A stretch of DNA of 37,210 bases from positions 1 through 37,210 of the forward strand of contig NZ_NVPT01000029.1 of assembly GCF_002802985.1 (NCBI RefSeq). Direction: 5' to 3'. Shown here in pieces: positions 15,673-24,436 of the stretch. This DNA comes from Geodermatophilus chilensis. GTDB lineage: Bacteria > Actinomycetota > Actinomycetes > Mycobacteriales > Geodermatophilaceae. How positions within the stretch are numbered: position 1 is the first letter of the stretch; each line of letters starts with the position of its first letter. Under the pieces are notes generated by a model. The model ran no database searches. It had not been told where the DNA came from and worked only from the letters and a program-made list of their open reading frames with translations. A program made the translations under genes and the position numbers.

Positions 15673-15678
15673 GATACT
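15673..15678 (+). promoter_or_regulatory. -10-like hexamer six bases before the amylosucrase GTG
   Basis: GATACT, close to TANNNT/TATACT, ends six bases before GTG 15685. The same spacing is seen before the genes at 9951 and 11017. It supports a leaderless start at 15685. Confidence 0.4.
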
Positions 15679-15684
15679 GGCCCG

Positions 15685-17655
15685 GTGACGATCCCGGCGA
15701 CGGCCCGCCGAGCAGCGGCGGAGCAGGCGTGGCAGCAGCTCCGGCCCGAGGTGGCGGCCGAGGCCGTCGCGGCCCTGGGCCCGGCGGAGGGCGACGCCTT
15801 CCTGGCCCGTGCCGACCTCGCGCTCTACGACGTCCACGAGCCGCTGGCCGTGCTCTACGGGGGCGCCGCCGACGAGCACTTCGGCCGCGCACTGCGCACC
15901 GCCCTGGCCGCCGCGGTCGAGCGCCCCGGGGAGCTGCGCCGCATCGACCGGCGCCGCGAGGTCGACCCGGGGTGGTTCCAGCGCTCCCGCGTGCAGGGCT
16001 ACGTCTGCTACGTCGACCGCTTCTGCGGCACGCTCGACCGGCTGCCGGAGCACCTCGACCACCTCGCCGAGCTCGGCACCACCTACCTGCACCTCATGCC
16101 GCTGCGGCCGCGGCCCGGGGAGAACGACGGCGGCTACGCGGTGATGGACTACCGCGCGGTCGACCCCCGGCTGGGCACGATGGCCGACCTCGAGCAGGTC
16201 GCCGGCGCGCTGCACGAGCGCGGCATGGCGCTGTGCATCGACCTGGTGCTCAACCACACCGCCCGCGAGCACGCCTGGGCGCAGGGCTGGCTGGCCGGGG
16301 ATCCGGCCTACGCCGGCTTCTACACCGCCTTCCCCGACCGCACGATGCCCGACGCCTACGACGCGACCATCCCCGAGGTCTTCCCCGACCGGGCGCCGGG
16401 CTCGTTCAGCTGGGTGCCGGAGGCCTGCGGCGGCGAGGGCGGCTGGGTGTGGACGACGTTCTGGCCGTACCAGTGGGACCTGGACTACACCAACCCCGCG
16501 GTCACCCTGGCGATGCTGGGGGAGATCACCTGGCTGGCCAACCGCGGCGTCGACGTCTTCCGGATGGACGCCGTCCCGTTCATGTGGAAGCGGCTGGGCA
16601 CCAGCTGCCAGAACCAGCCCGAGGGGCACAGCCTGCTGCAGCTGCTGCACGCGCTGACCCGGCTGGCCGCCCCCGGCGTGATTTTCAAGGCCGAGGCGAT
16701 CGTCTCGCCCGACGACCTGGTCGGCTACCTCGGCGGCCACGACCGCTACCGGCCCGAGTGCGAGCTGGCCTACCACAACCAGCTCATGGTGCTGCTGTGG
16801 AGCAGCCTGGCCACCGGCGACGTCCGGCTGGCCCGGCAGTCGCTGGGCCGGATGCGGGCGGTCCCGCCGAGCGCCACCTGGGTCACCTACGTGCGCGGCC
16901 ACGACGACATCGGCTGGGCGGTCGCCGACGAGGACGCCGCCGCGGTGGGCCTCGACGGCTTCGCGCACCGCCGCTTCCTCAACGACTTCTACTCCGGCCG
17001 CTTCCCCGGCTCCTTCGCCCGCGGCGCGCTGTTCCAGGAGAACGAGGCCACCGGCGACGCCCGCGTCTCCGGCTCCGCCGCGTCGCTGTGCGGCATCGAG
17101 GCCGCGCTCGAGGACGGCGACGACGCCGCGCTGGACGCCGGAGTCCGCCGGCTGGTGCTGCTGTACTCGGTCGCCTACGCGTACGGCGGCATCCCGCTGC
17201 TCTACATGGGCGACGAGCTGGCCCTGCGCAACGACCCCGGCTACCTCGCCGACCCCGCACTGGCCCCGGACAACCGCTGGATGCACCGCCCGCCGATGGA
17301 CTGGGACGCCGCCGCCCGCCGCCGCGACCCGGCGACCGTCGAGGGCCGGGTGTGGGCCGCGATCCGCCGGCTGGGCGAGGTGCGCCGCTCGCTGCTGGCG
17401 CTGCGCGGTGGGGTGGAGTCGGCGGTGGTGGACGCCGGCAGCGACGCCGTCCTCGTCTGGCGGCGCAAGCACCCGCGCAGCGGCACCTTCGTCGGGCTGG
17501 CCAACTTCTCGCCGTCCCCGCAGGCCGTGGATGCCGATACCGTCACCGGCTTCGGCAGCTTCGAGCAGGTGCACGGCAGCGACGGCGTCCTCCCGGTGCG
17601 CGACGGGCAGGTCGTCGTCCCCGGGCTGGGCTCCGCCTGGTTCGCCGAGCCGTGA
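15685..17655 (+). CDS. Amylosucrase (GH13)
   Basis: This glucansucrase transfers glucose from sucrose onto an alpha-1,4-glucan, releasing fructose (EC 2.4.1.4). About 656 residues match Neisseria amylosucrase throughout, as recalled: VQGYVCYVDRFCGTLDRL, GTTYLHLMPL, DGGYAVMDYR, FPDRTMPDAYDATIPEVFPD, nucleophile Asp in FRMDAVPF (residue 295), acid/base Glu in FKAEAIVSP (residue 337), YVRGHDDIGWA, DFYSGRFPGSFARG and DNRWMHRPPMD. The short isoform-type N-terminus before QGYVCY also fits amylosucrase and not other GH13 enzymes. No signal peptide, so cytoplasmic. GTG 15685 is preferred on promoter spacing; ATG 15655 would add ten residues. The stop overlaps the next gene (GTGA), heading a five-gene run. 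Confidence 0.93.
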   Translation: MTIPATARRAAAEQAWQQLRPEVAAEAVAALGPAEGDAFLARADLALYDVHEPLAVLYGGAADEHFGRALRTALAAAVERPGELRRIDRRREVDPGWFQRSRVQGYVCYVDRFCGTLDRLPEHLDHLAELGTTYLHLMPLRPRPGENDGGYAVMDYRAVDPRLGTMADLEQVAGALHERGMALCIDLVLNHTAREHAWAQGWLAGDPAYAGFYTAFPDRTMPDAYDATIPEVFPDRAPGSFSWVPEACGGEGGWVWTTFWPYQWDLDYTNPAVTLAMLGEITWLANRGVDVFRMDAVPFMWKRLGTSCQNQPEGHSLLQLLHALTRLAAPGVIFKAEAIVSPDDLVGYLGGHDRYRPECELAYHNQLMVLLWSSLATGDVRLARQSLGRMRAVPPSATWVTYVRGHDDIGWAVADEDAAAVGLDGFAHRRFLNDFYSGRFPGSFARGALFQENEATGDARVSGSAASLCGIEAALEDGDDAALDAGVRRLVLLYSVAYAYGGIPLLYMGDELALRNDPGYLADPALAPDNRWMHRPPMDWDAAARRRDPATVEGRVWAAIRRLGEVRRSLLALRGGVESAVVDAGSDAVLVWRRKHPRSGTFVGLANFSPSPQAVDADTVTGFGSFEQVHGSDGVLPVRDGQVVVPGLGSAWFAEP

Positions 17656-18770
17656 CCGGGCCGGCGACCGCGGGGGCCACCGTCGGGGTGGAGGAGGAGT
17701 TCCACCTCGTCGACCCCGACACCCTCGCGCTCACCCCCAGCGCGACGGTCGTGCGGGCCGCCCTCGCCGGCGAGGCCGGCGAGCACGTGCACCCGGAGAT
17801 CGTCACCACCCAGCTGGAGACCTCCACCGGCATCTGCGGCGGCCTCGGCGAGCTGCGCGACGCCCTGGCCGCCACCCGCGCGGAGGCCGCGGCGGCCGCC
17901 GCCCGCGACGGGCTGGTCATCCTTCCCGCCTCCACCCACCCCTTCGGCACCTGGCGCGAGCAGCGGATCACCGGCGCGCCCCGGTACGAGGCGATGGTCG
18001 AGCGCTGGGGCGGGCTGGCCGACCGGCAGGACATCTGCGGGTGCCACGTGCACGTCGGCGTCCCCGACGTCGGGACGGCGGTGGCGGTGATGGACCGCGC
18101 CCGCCCCTACCTCCCGGTGCTGCTCGCGATGACCGGCAGCTCGCCCTTCCACGACGGCGCGGACACCGGCTACGAGTCCTGGCGCACGGTGTGGTGGTCG
18201 CACTGGCCCAACGCCGGGCCGCCGGAGCCGATGGGCAGCGAGCAGCGGTTCCGCGAGGTCCTCGACGGGCTGGTGCGCTCCGGCGTCGCCGAGGACGGCC
18301 GGCACCTGTACTGGGACGTGCGGCCCTCGGCGCGCTGGCCGACGCTGGAGTTCCGGCTGGCCGACGTCTGCACCGACCTCGACGCCGCCGTCCTGCACGC
18401 CGCGCTGGTCCGCTCGCTGGTGCGGGTGCTGGCCGGTCGCGCGGAGCGCGCCGAGCCGGTCCCCGAGGTGCGCCCCGAGCTGCTGCGCGCCGCCCGCTGG
18501 CGGGCCGCCCACGACGGGCTCTGCGGCGAGCTGTTCGACCCGCTGCGCGGCGAGGCGGCCCCCGCGCGGGACGCCGTCGAGGCGCTGGTCGCCGAGCTCG
18601 CCGACGACCTGCGCGCGCACGGCGAAGAAGACGACGTCGCCGCGCTGCTGGACCGGCTGTGGGCGCACGGCACGTCGGCCGCCCGGCAGCGGGCCACCTG
18701 GGCCGCCACCCGCGACCGCCGCGCGGTGGCCGCCCAGGTCGTGCGGGACGGCGCCGCCGGCATCGGGTGA
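17652..18770 (+). CDS. Carboxylate-amine ligase, YbdK/GCS2 family
   Basis: GTG 17652 overlaps the amylosucrase stop (GTGA). The 372-residue protein has the glutamate-cysteine ligase type 2 fold: GVEEEFHLVDPDTLALTP near the N-terminus, HPEIVTTQLETSTGICG, the metal/substrate segment CGCHVHVGVPD, GYESWRTVWWSHWPN and RWPTLEFRLADVCTD. Characterised relatives (E. coli YbdK) have weak gamma-glutamylcysteine ligase activity; actinobacteria often carry several paralogues with other, unknown, substrates. Mycothiol producers do not need glutathione, so another amide product is likely. The tight overlap with a sucrose-using enzyme is notable, with no established reason known to me. Confidence 0.9.
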   Translation: MTGPATAGATVGVEEEFHLVDPDTLALTPSATVVRAALAGEAGEHVHPEIVTTQLETSTGICGGLGELRDALAATRAEAAAAAARDGLVILPASTHPFGTWREQRITGAPRYEAMVERWGGLADRQDICGCHVHVGVPDVGTAVAVMDRARPYLPVLLAMTGSSPFHDGADTGYESWRTVWWSHWPNAGPPEPMGSEQRFREVLDGLVRSGVAEDGRHLYWDVRPSARWPTLEFRLADVCTDLDAAVLHAALVRSLVRVLAGRAERAEPVPEVRPELLRAARWRAAHDGLCGELFDPLRGEAAPARDAVEALVAELADDLRAHGEEDDVAALLDRLWAHGTSAARQRATWAATRDRRAVAAQVVRDGAAGIG

Positions 18771-18799
18771 GCCGCGGATCCGCGGGGTAGGAGGCGGCC

Positions 18800-19591
18800 A
18801 TGACCGAACCGCGCCCCCTCGCCCTCGTGACCGGCGCCTCGAGCGGGATCGGCTTCGAGCTCGCCCGGCAGTTCGCCGAGCACGGGTTCGACCTGCTGGT
18901 CAACGCCGAGGACCCCACCATCGACACCGCCGCGGCCAGGCTGCGCGGCTCCGGTACCGCCGTCTCGGGCTTCCAGGCCGACCTGCGCACCACCGCCGGG
19001 GTCGACGCCCTGTGGGACGCCGTCCAGGCCACCGGCCGGCCCCTGGCGGCCGCCGCGCTCAACGCCGGGGTCGGCAAGGGCGGGCCGTTCGTCGACAACC
19101 CGCTCGAGGACGAGCTGTCGATCATCGACCTCAACGTCCGCTCGACCGTCGTCCTGGCCAAGCACGTGCTCCGCGACATGGCGGCGCGCGGCGAGGGCCG
19201 GGTGCTGTTCACCTCGTCGGTCGCCTCGACGATGCCCGGGCCGTACCAGGCGGTCTACAACGCCTCGAAGTCCTTCGTGCAGTCGTTCGCCGAGGCGCTG
19301 GCGAAGGAGCTGGAGGACACCGGGGTCACGGTCACCTCGCTGATGCCCGGCCCCACCGACACCGAGTTCTTCGAGCGCGGCGACCTGATGGACACCACGC
19401 TCGGCCAGGGCCCCAAGGACGACCCGGCCCGGGTCGCGGAGCAGGGGTTCGCGGCGCTCATGGAGGGGCGGACCAAGGCCCTGGGCGGCTCGGCGATGAG
19501 CAAGGCGCAGGCGGTGGTCAACTCGGTGCTGCCGGACCGGCTCAAGTCCGCCGGCCACGCGAAGATGGCCGAGCCCGGGAGCGCGGAGTAG
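18800..19591 (+). CDS. Short-chain dehydrogenase/reductase (DltE-like)
   Basis: The 263-residue SDR starts at ATG 18800 behind a strong AGGAGG. Motifs are TGASSGIG (11-18), LNAGVG in place of NNAG, the catalytic Ser in FTSSVASTMPG, and Tyr-Lys in AVYNASKSF. The segment SFAEALAKELEDTGVTVTSLMPGPTDTEFFER is typical of the classical SDRs annotated as DltE-like. The cofactor is probably NADP(H); the substrate is unknown. The C-terminus contains a short helical extension with many Lys. It sits 29 bases after ybdK and 4 bases before the erythromycin-esterase-like gene, so it is part of the same operon. Confidence 0.9.
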   Translation: MTEPRPLALVTGASSGIGFELARQFAEHGFDLLVNAEDPTIDTAAARLRGSGTAVSGFQADLRTTAGVDALWDAVQATGRPLAAAALNAGVGKGGPFVDNPLEDELSIIDLNVRSTVVLAKHVLRDMAARGEGRVLFTSSVASTMPGPYQAVYNASKSFVQSFAEALAKELEDTGVTVTSLMPGPTDTEFFERGDLMDTTLGQGPKDDPARVAEQGFAALMEGRTKALGGSAMSKAQAVVNSVLPDRLKSAGHAKMAEPGSAE

Positions 19592-19595
19592 GACC

Positions 19596-20879
19596 ATGAC
19601 CGACGTCCGGGACCTGGCCCTGCCCCTGCGGGACCCTACCGACCTCGACCCCCTGCTCAAGCGGGTCGGCGACGCGCGCATCGTGGCCATCGGCGAGGCC
19701 AGCCACGGCACGCACGAGTACTACGCCTGGCGGGCCGCGCTGACCCGCCGGCTCGTCACCGAGCGCGGCTTCGGCTTCGTCGCGGTGGAGGGCGACTGGC
19801 CCGACTGCTACCGGGTCAACCGGAGCGTCAAGCTGCGGCCGGGGGCGGACGCCGACCCGCGCGACGCCCTCGACGCCTTCTCCCGGTGGCCGACCTGGAT
19901 GTGGGCCAACGACGAGGTGGTCGAGTTCTGCCGCTGGCTGCGCGAGGTCAACGCCGCGCGCCCCGAGGAGGAGCGGGTCGGCTTCTACGGCCTGGACGTC
20001 TACAGCCTCTGGGACTCGATCCACGAGCTCGTGGGCTGGCTGCGGGAGCACGAGCCCGAGCACGTGGGGACCGCGCTGGAGGCGCTGCACTGCTTCGAGC
20101 CCTTCGGTGAGGACGGCGCCGAGTACGCCTTCGCCTCCCGCTTCGCCCCCACCAGCTGCGAGCAGGCCGTCGTCGACCTGCTGCAGCGGCTGTGCGAGGA
20201 GCGGGGGAGGGCCGAGGCCGGGACCGACCCGGAGGCGCGCTTCTCCGCCGAGCAGAACGCCGCCGTGGTCGTCGACGCCGAGCGCTACTACCGGGCGATG
20301 GTGCAGGGCTCGGCCGATTCGTGGAACGTGCGCGACGTGCACATGGTCGACGGCCTGGACCGGCTGCTCGCGCACGCGGGGGACAAGGCCGTCGTCTGGG
20401 AGCACAACACGCACATCGGGGACGCCCGCGCCACCGACATGGCCGATGCCGGGATGACGAACGTCGGGCAGCTGCTGCGCGAGCGGCACGGCGCCGACGA
20501 CGTCGTCCTCGTCGGCTTCGGCGGGTACCGCGGCGGCGTCATCGCCGGCAGCGAGTGGGGGGCGCAGATGCAGCGGATGCCGGTGCCCGAGGCCCGGCGC
20601 GGCAGCATCGAGGCGCTGCTGCACGAGGAGGTCGGCCGCGACGCGCTGCTCGTCTGGGACCGCGGCGCTGCCCGGCCCGCCGAGCTGGACCGGCGGCTGG
20701 ACCACCGGGCGATCGGCGTCGTCTACCGGCCCGACCGGGAACGGTGGGGGAACTACGTGCCCACCGTGCTGGGGGAGCGCTACGACGCCTTCCTCTACCT
20801 GGAGGACACCTCGCCCCTGCGGCCACTGCACCTCGAGCGGGCCGACGAGCACGTGCCGCCGCTGGCGCACGCGGTCTGA
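19596..20879 (+). CDS. Erythromycin esterase-like (EreA/B family) protein
   Basis: The 427-residue protein belongs to the family of erythromycin esterases and succinoglycan biosynthesis-like hydrolases. Signature blocks are IVAIGEASHGTHEYYAWRAALTRRL near residue 30, FVAVEGDWPDC, the FYGLDVYSLWDS block, VVWEHNTHIGDARATDM with the conserved His, and GFGGYRGGVIAG. In Ere enzymes the first His and nearby Glu are catalytic, and both are kept here. Most chromosomal members are not proven to open macrolides, so the native substrate is open. It lies 4 bases after the SDR, and its stop overlaps the next start (TGATG). Confidence 0.9.
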   Translation: MTDVRDLALPLRDPTDLDPLLKRVGDARIVAIGEASHGTHEYYAWRAALTRRLVTERGFGFVAVEGDWPDCYRVNRSVKLRPGADADPRDALDAFSRWPTWMWANDEVVEFCRWLREVNAARPEEERVGFYGLDVYSLWDSIHELVGWLREHEPEHVGTALEALHCFEPFGEDGAEYAFASRFAPTSCEQAVVDLLQRLCEERGRAEAGTDPEARFSAEQNAAVVVDAERYYRAMVQGSADSWNVRDVHMVDGLDRLLAHAGDKAVVWEHNTHIGDARATDMADAGMTNVGQLLRERHGADDVVLVGFGGYRGGVIAGSEWGAQMQRMPVPEARRGSIEALLHEEVGRDALLVWDRGAARPAELDRRLDHRAIGVVYRPDRERWGNYVPTVLGERYDAFLYLEDTSPLRPLHLERADEHVPPLAHAV

Positions 20880-21565
20880 TGGAGGCGCTCCCGCACGCTG
20901 CAGAGGGACGGCTCGACGCCCGGCCGGTGGCCGCGCCGGCCGCGGCGCCGTACCCGCCGGGGGTCCGCACGCTGGAGCTGGGACCGCACGCGCAGGCACG
21001 GCTCGTCGTCCCCGACGGGCCGCCCCGGCCGCGGCCGCTGCTGGTGTTCTTCCACGGCGCGGGCGGGACGGCGGCGCAGTCGGTGGACCTCGTCGGCGGA
21101 CCGGCCACCGCCCGCGACGCGCTGGTGCTCGCGCCGTCGTCGGTCGCCGCCACCTGGGACCTCATCGCCGGCGGCCTCGGCCGGGACGTCGCGGTGCTCG
21201 ACACCGCCCTGGCGCAGGTCTTCGCCCGGCAGCCGGTCACGGAGGTCGCGTTCGGCGGGTTCTCCGACGGCGCCTCGTACGCGCTGAGCCTCGGGCTGGC
21301 CAACGGCGACCTCGCCGAGGCGGTCCTGGCGTTCTCCCCGGGGTTCGCCGTCCCGCCGCGGCGGATCGGCAGGCCGCGGGTGTGGATCTCCCACGGCACC
21401 GACGACCGGGTGCTGCCGGTCGCGCGGTGCGGACGGCGGCTGGCCCAGCAGCTGGACAGGGGTGGCTACGACGTCCGGTACGAGGAGTTCGACGGCGGCC
21501 ACGTCGTCCGGCCCGCGGACGTGGACGCCGCCCTCACCCTCTGGCTCGGCGAGCGCGCCGGTTAG
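20879..21565 (+). CDS. Alpha/beta hydrolase (phospholipase/carboxylesterase type)
   Basis: ATG 20879 overlaps the stop of the esterase-like gene (TGATG). The 228-residue protein has an oxyanion-loop motif FFHGAGGTAAQS, the nucleophile elbow GFSDGAS (Ser about 127), the acid in SHGTDDRVLP, and the His in FDGGHVV, forming a full triad. The size and order fit the small carboxylesterase/lysophospholipase family. No signal peptide. It ends the plus-strand run; its last four bases overlap the end of the convergent ndh gene. Confidence 0.88.
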   Translation: MEALPHAAEGRLDARPVAAPAAAPYPPGVRTLELGPHAQARLVVPDGPPRPRPLLVFFHGAGGTAAQSVDLVGGPATARDALVLAPSSVAATWDLIAGGLGRDVAVLDTALAQVFARQPVTEVAFGGFSDGASYALSLGLANGDLAEAVLAFSPGFAVPPRRIGRPRVWISHGTDDRVLPVARCGRRLAQQLDRGGYDVRYEEFDGGHVVRPADVDAALTLWLGERAG

Positions 21566-22986
21566 GCGGACCGGCGCTCGGTCAGGTCGGTCGCCGGGGC
21601 CGTGACGTCCTTGGGGCCGCCGGTCTTGGAGACGACGAACTCCGCGCCGAGCGCCTCGAGCGCCAGCCGGCCGTAGACCTGCTGTTGGGTGGCGACCCGC
21701 TCGGCGCGGCCGCGGCCGAGGAAGCTGACCATCCAGTGCAGCACCGCGGTCACGCGGCTCTTGAAGCCCACGATGTACATGAGGTGCACGACCAGCCACA
21801 GCACCCAGGCGAAGAAGCCCTCGAACTTGAGGTTCTTGATGTCGGCGACGGCGGAGAAGCGGGAGATCGTCGCCATGTTGCCCTTGTCCCGGTAGCGGAA
21901 CGGGCCCTGCGGCTGCTTGCCGGCGGTCCGTCGCCGGATCGCCTCGGCGGCGTAGCGCCCGCCCTGGATGGCCACCTGCGCCACCCCCGGGAGCTTGTCC
22001 AGCGCCATCATGTCGCCGACCACGTGCACCTCGGGGTGCCCGGGCAGGGTGAGGTCGGGCTGCACCGAGATGCGGCCCGCGCGGTCGACCTCGGCGCCGG
22101 ACTGCTCGGCGAGGAGCCGGCCCAGCGGGCTGGCCTGCACACCCGCGGCCCACACCTTGGTGGCCGCGGAGATCCGCCGGACGTGCCCGTCGCGGTCCTT
22201 GACCTCGAGGCCGTCGGCGTTCACGTCGGTCACCATCGCGCCGAGCTGGACCTCGACGCCGATCTCGTTGAGGTGCCGGCGGGCACGCTCGCCGAGCTTC
22301 TCGCCGAACGGGGGGAGGACCTGCGGGGCGGCGTCGAGCAGGATCACCCGGGCCTGGGTCGGGTCGATGGTGCGGAAGTCGCGGCGCAGGGTGCGGCGGG
22401 CCAGCTCGGCGATCTGGCCGGCCATCTCCACGCCGGTGGGGCCGGCGCCGACCACGACGAAGGTGAGCAGCCGGTCCCGCTCGGCCGGGTCCGTGGCGAG
22501 CTCGGCGAGCTCGAAGGCGCCGAAGATGCGGCCGCGCAGCTCGAGCGCGTCGTCGATGCTCTTCATGCCGGGTGCGAACTCGGCGAAGCGGTCGTTGCCG
22601 AAGTAGGACTGCCCGGCGCCGGCGGCGACGATCAGCTCGTCGTAGGGGTGCACCGTGGTGCGGCCCAGGATGGTCGAGGTCACCGTCCGGGCGGCCAGGT
22701 CGATGTCGGTGACCTCACCGAGCACGACGCGGGCGTTCTCCTGGCGCCGCAGGATCTCGCGGGTGGCCGGGGCGATCTCGCCCTCGGACAGGATGCCGGT
22801 GGCCACCTGGTAGAGCAGCGGCTGGAACAGGTGGTGGCTGGTCTTGCCGACGACGGTGACGTCGACCGGGGCGCTCTTGAGCGCCTTGGCGGCGAACAGC
22901 CCGCCGAAGCCGGAGCCGACGATGACGACCCTGGGCCGACCGGACGAGGAGGCACCGACAGGGTCGGCCACAGGTGATGTCGTCAT
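21562..22986 (-). CDS. ndh: Type II NADH dehydrogenase
   Basis: This is a non-proton-pumping NADH:quinone oxidoreductase of the respiratory chain, 474 residues. The FAD-binding motif VVIVGSGFGGLFAAKAL is near residue 20, and HHLFQPLLYQVATGILSEGEIA is typical of NDH-2. The NADH-binding motif is VVVGAGPTGVEMAGQIAEL. VHVVGDMMALDKLPGVAQVAIQGGRYAA is the second FAD contact and quinone-site segment. A hydrophobic C-terminal stretch (FFAWVLWLVVHLMYIVGF) would hold it to the inner face of the membrane. It starts at ATG 22984-22986. It converges on, and overlaps by four bases with, the hydrolase gene. Confidence 0.94.
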   Translation of the reverse strand: MTTSPVADPVGASSSGRPRVVIVGSGFGGLFAAKALKSAPVDVTVVGKTSHHLFQPLLYQVATGILSEGEIAPATREILRRQENARVVLGEVTDIDLAARTVTSTILGRTTVHPYDELIVAAGAGQSYFGNDRFAEFAPGMKSIDDALELRGRIFGAFELAELATDPAERDRLLTFVVVGAGPTGVEMAGQIAELARRTLRRDFRTIDPTQARVILLDAAPQVLPPFGEKLGERARRHLNEIGVEVQLGAMVTDVNADGLEVKDRDGHVRRISAATKVWAAGVQASPLGRLLAEQSGAEVDRAGRISVQPDLTLPGHPEVHVVGDMMALDKLPGVAQVAIQGGRYAAEAIRRRTAGKQPQGPFRYRDKGNMATISRFSAVADIKNLKFEGFFAWVLWLVVHLMYIVGFKSRVTAVLHWMVSFLGRGRAERVATQQQVYGRLALEALGAEFVVSKTGGPKDVTAPATDLTERRSA

Positions 22987-23121
22987 GATGAATCAGTCTC
23001 CCACCTCGGTGTCCCGGGTTCGGGGACGACCGGGAGCGATCCAGGTCACAGCGTGCCGTCCGCAGCTTCCGTTGCCCTACCCGCCGTCCCGTCGCCCACG
23101 CGGCAGCGGTAGACCGTTCCG

Positions 23122-23796
23122 GTGCCGGAATCCCCGATCAGGCCCGTCCTCGTCCCGGGTCTGGGCCTCGACGAGCGGTCCTCGTCCAGGCTGCGGGAGC
23201 TGGTGGCGGCCGACGTGGTCCTGCTGCCGGGGATGGGGCTGCGCGGTCCGGTGCCGCCGGTCGAGGAGCTCGCCGTCCGGCTCCGCGCCCGGCTCGGCCC
23301 GGGGCCGGTGCTGCTGGTCGGCCACTCGCAGAGCTGCCAGGTCGCCGCCGCCGCGGCCGGTGACCCGCGGGTCGCCGGGCTGGTGCTGCTCGGGCCGACC
23401 ACCGACCCGCGCCTGCGGTCGGCCGTGGGCCTGGCCCGGCGCTGGCTGGGGACGGCGGTCCGCGAGCGCTGGCCGCACGCACCGCTGGTGCTGCCGCAGT
23501 GGCTGCACACCGGGCCGCGGGCGATGCGGCAGCTGTGGGCCGTGGCGTCGCCCGACCGGATCGACGCCCGGCTGCGGACGGTCCGCGTGCCGGTGACCGT
23601 CGTCCGCGGCACCCGTGACCGGCTCTGCCCGCACGACTGGGCCGCCGCCGTGGCCGCGGCCGCGCCCGCCGGCCGGCTGGTCGAGCTGCCGGGTGCGGCG
23701 CACCTGACCCCGATGACCCACCCCGACCAGGTCGCGGCGCTGCTGCGCGAGGAGGTCGGCCGCGCCGGGGCGCAGCGGGACCGGCCCGGCGCCTGA
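23122..23796 (+). CDS. Alpha/beta hydrolase
   Basis: The 224-residue hydrolase starts at GTG 23122 (VPESPIRPVLVPGLGLDER). The nucleophile elbow is VGHSQSCQVAA (Ser about 71), the acid lies in RGTRDRLCPHDW and the His in GAAHLTPMTHPDQV. The cap region is short. The family is broad and the substrate cannot be read. A TAGACC hexamer (23110-23115) lies six bases before GTG, a weak match to the leaderless layout seen elsewhere here. A strong terminator follows between it and the convergent cupredoxin gene. Confidence 0.85.
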   Translation: MPESPIRPVLVPGLGLDERSSSRLRELVAADVVLLPGMGLRGPVPPVEELAVRLRARLGPGPVLLVGHSQSCQVAAAAAGDPRVAGLVLLGPTTDPRLRSAVGLARRWLGTAVRERWPHAPLVLPQWLHTGPRAMRQLWAVASPDRIDARLRTVRVPVTVVRGTRDRLCPHDWAAAVAAAAPAGRLVELPGAAHLTPMTHPDQVAALLREEVGRAGAQRDRPGA

Positions 23797-23887
23797 TCGG
23801 CTGCCGGAGTTCGACAGCGGGGGCGCCGTCGACGCGGCCTCCGCCAGCGGCGCCCGAGGGCCCGGCTCGGTGGCCCCCTGCAGGTAG

Positions 23888-23960
23888 AAGGACCCCGTCC
23901 TCCCCGCCCTTCGCGAGCTCAGGGCGGTGCCCTGGACGGGGCCGGGGGCAGGGGGTCCTT
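23888..23960. terminator. Bidirectional terminator with two alternative folds
   Basis: CCCCGTCC (23893-23900) pairs with GGACGGGG (23934-23941), and inside it CCGCCCT (23904-23910) pairs with AGGGCGG (23921-23927). An alternative outer stem AAGGACCCC (23888-23896) pairs with GGGGTCCTT (23952-23960). The structure sits between the converging hydrolase and cupredoxin genes and should end transcripts from both sides. Confidence 0.65.
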
Positions 23961-23962
23961 CC

Positions 23963-24436
23963 TCAGGCCTCGACGGTGACCGGGACCTCCATGCCGGCCG
24001 CCCGGTGGGCATCGACGGAGCAGTAGAAGACGTAGTCGCCCGGCGCGAGGTCGACCTCGAGGGTGGCCGACTCGCCGGGCTGCAGGACGTCGGTGCCCGC
24101 GACGTCGCTGCCGCCCTGCTCGACGACGAAGTCGTGCGGCATGTTGCCGGTGTTGGACACCTCGAAGGTGTAGGTGCCGGCGCTGAAGGAGTCCTCCGAC
24201 AGCTCGATGAACATCTCGCCCTCGCTGACCTCGACGGTCTCGCTCTCGGCCTGCGCGGCGGTCGAGGAGGGCGCCGCGGACGACGTGCCCGCGTCCGCGC
24301 TCGAGGGCGCGGCGGCGGAGGTGTCGGCGGCGGGGGTGTCGGCGGCGTCGTCCGCCGAGCACCCGGAGAGCAGGACGGCGCCGAGCGCCAGCACGAGCGC
24401 GGTGGCACGGCGGATGGGACCGGTCGGGTGAGACAC
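23963..24436 (-). CDS. Cupredoxin-domain lipoprotein
   Basis: The start is GTG 24434-24436, preceded by a strong AGGAGGT. The 157-residue protein has the signal VSHPTGPIRRATALVLALGAVLLSG with lipobox LSGC, so it is anchored on the outer face of the membrane. A long Ala/Ser/Thr/Asp linker (about 28-68) leads to a single cupredoxin domain. Type I copper ligands are visible: His in NMPHDFVVEQ, then Cys, His and Met in YVFYCSVDAHRAAGMEV. It is probably a small electron carrier or copper-binding protein near the respiratory chain; ndh lies 1 kb away, but a direct link is not shown. Confidence 0.9.
   Translation of the reverse strand: MSHPTGPIRRATALVLALGAVLLSGCSADDAADTPAADTSAAAPSSADAGTSSAAPSSTAAQAESETVEVSEGEMFIELSEDSFSAGTYTFEVSNTGNMPHDFVVEQGGSDVAGTDVLQPGESATLEVDLAPGDYVFYCSVDAHRAAGMEVPVTVEA

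Noticed and set aside
19596-20879. Acquired macrolide resistance gene
   Set aside because: Codon use and operon context match the chromosome; such Ere-like proteins are common in soil actinobacteria and not evidence of resistance.
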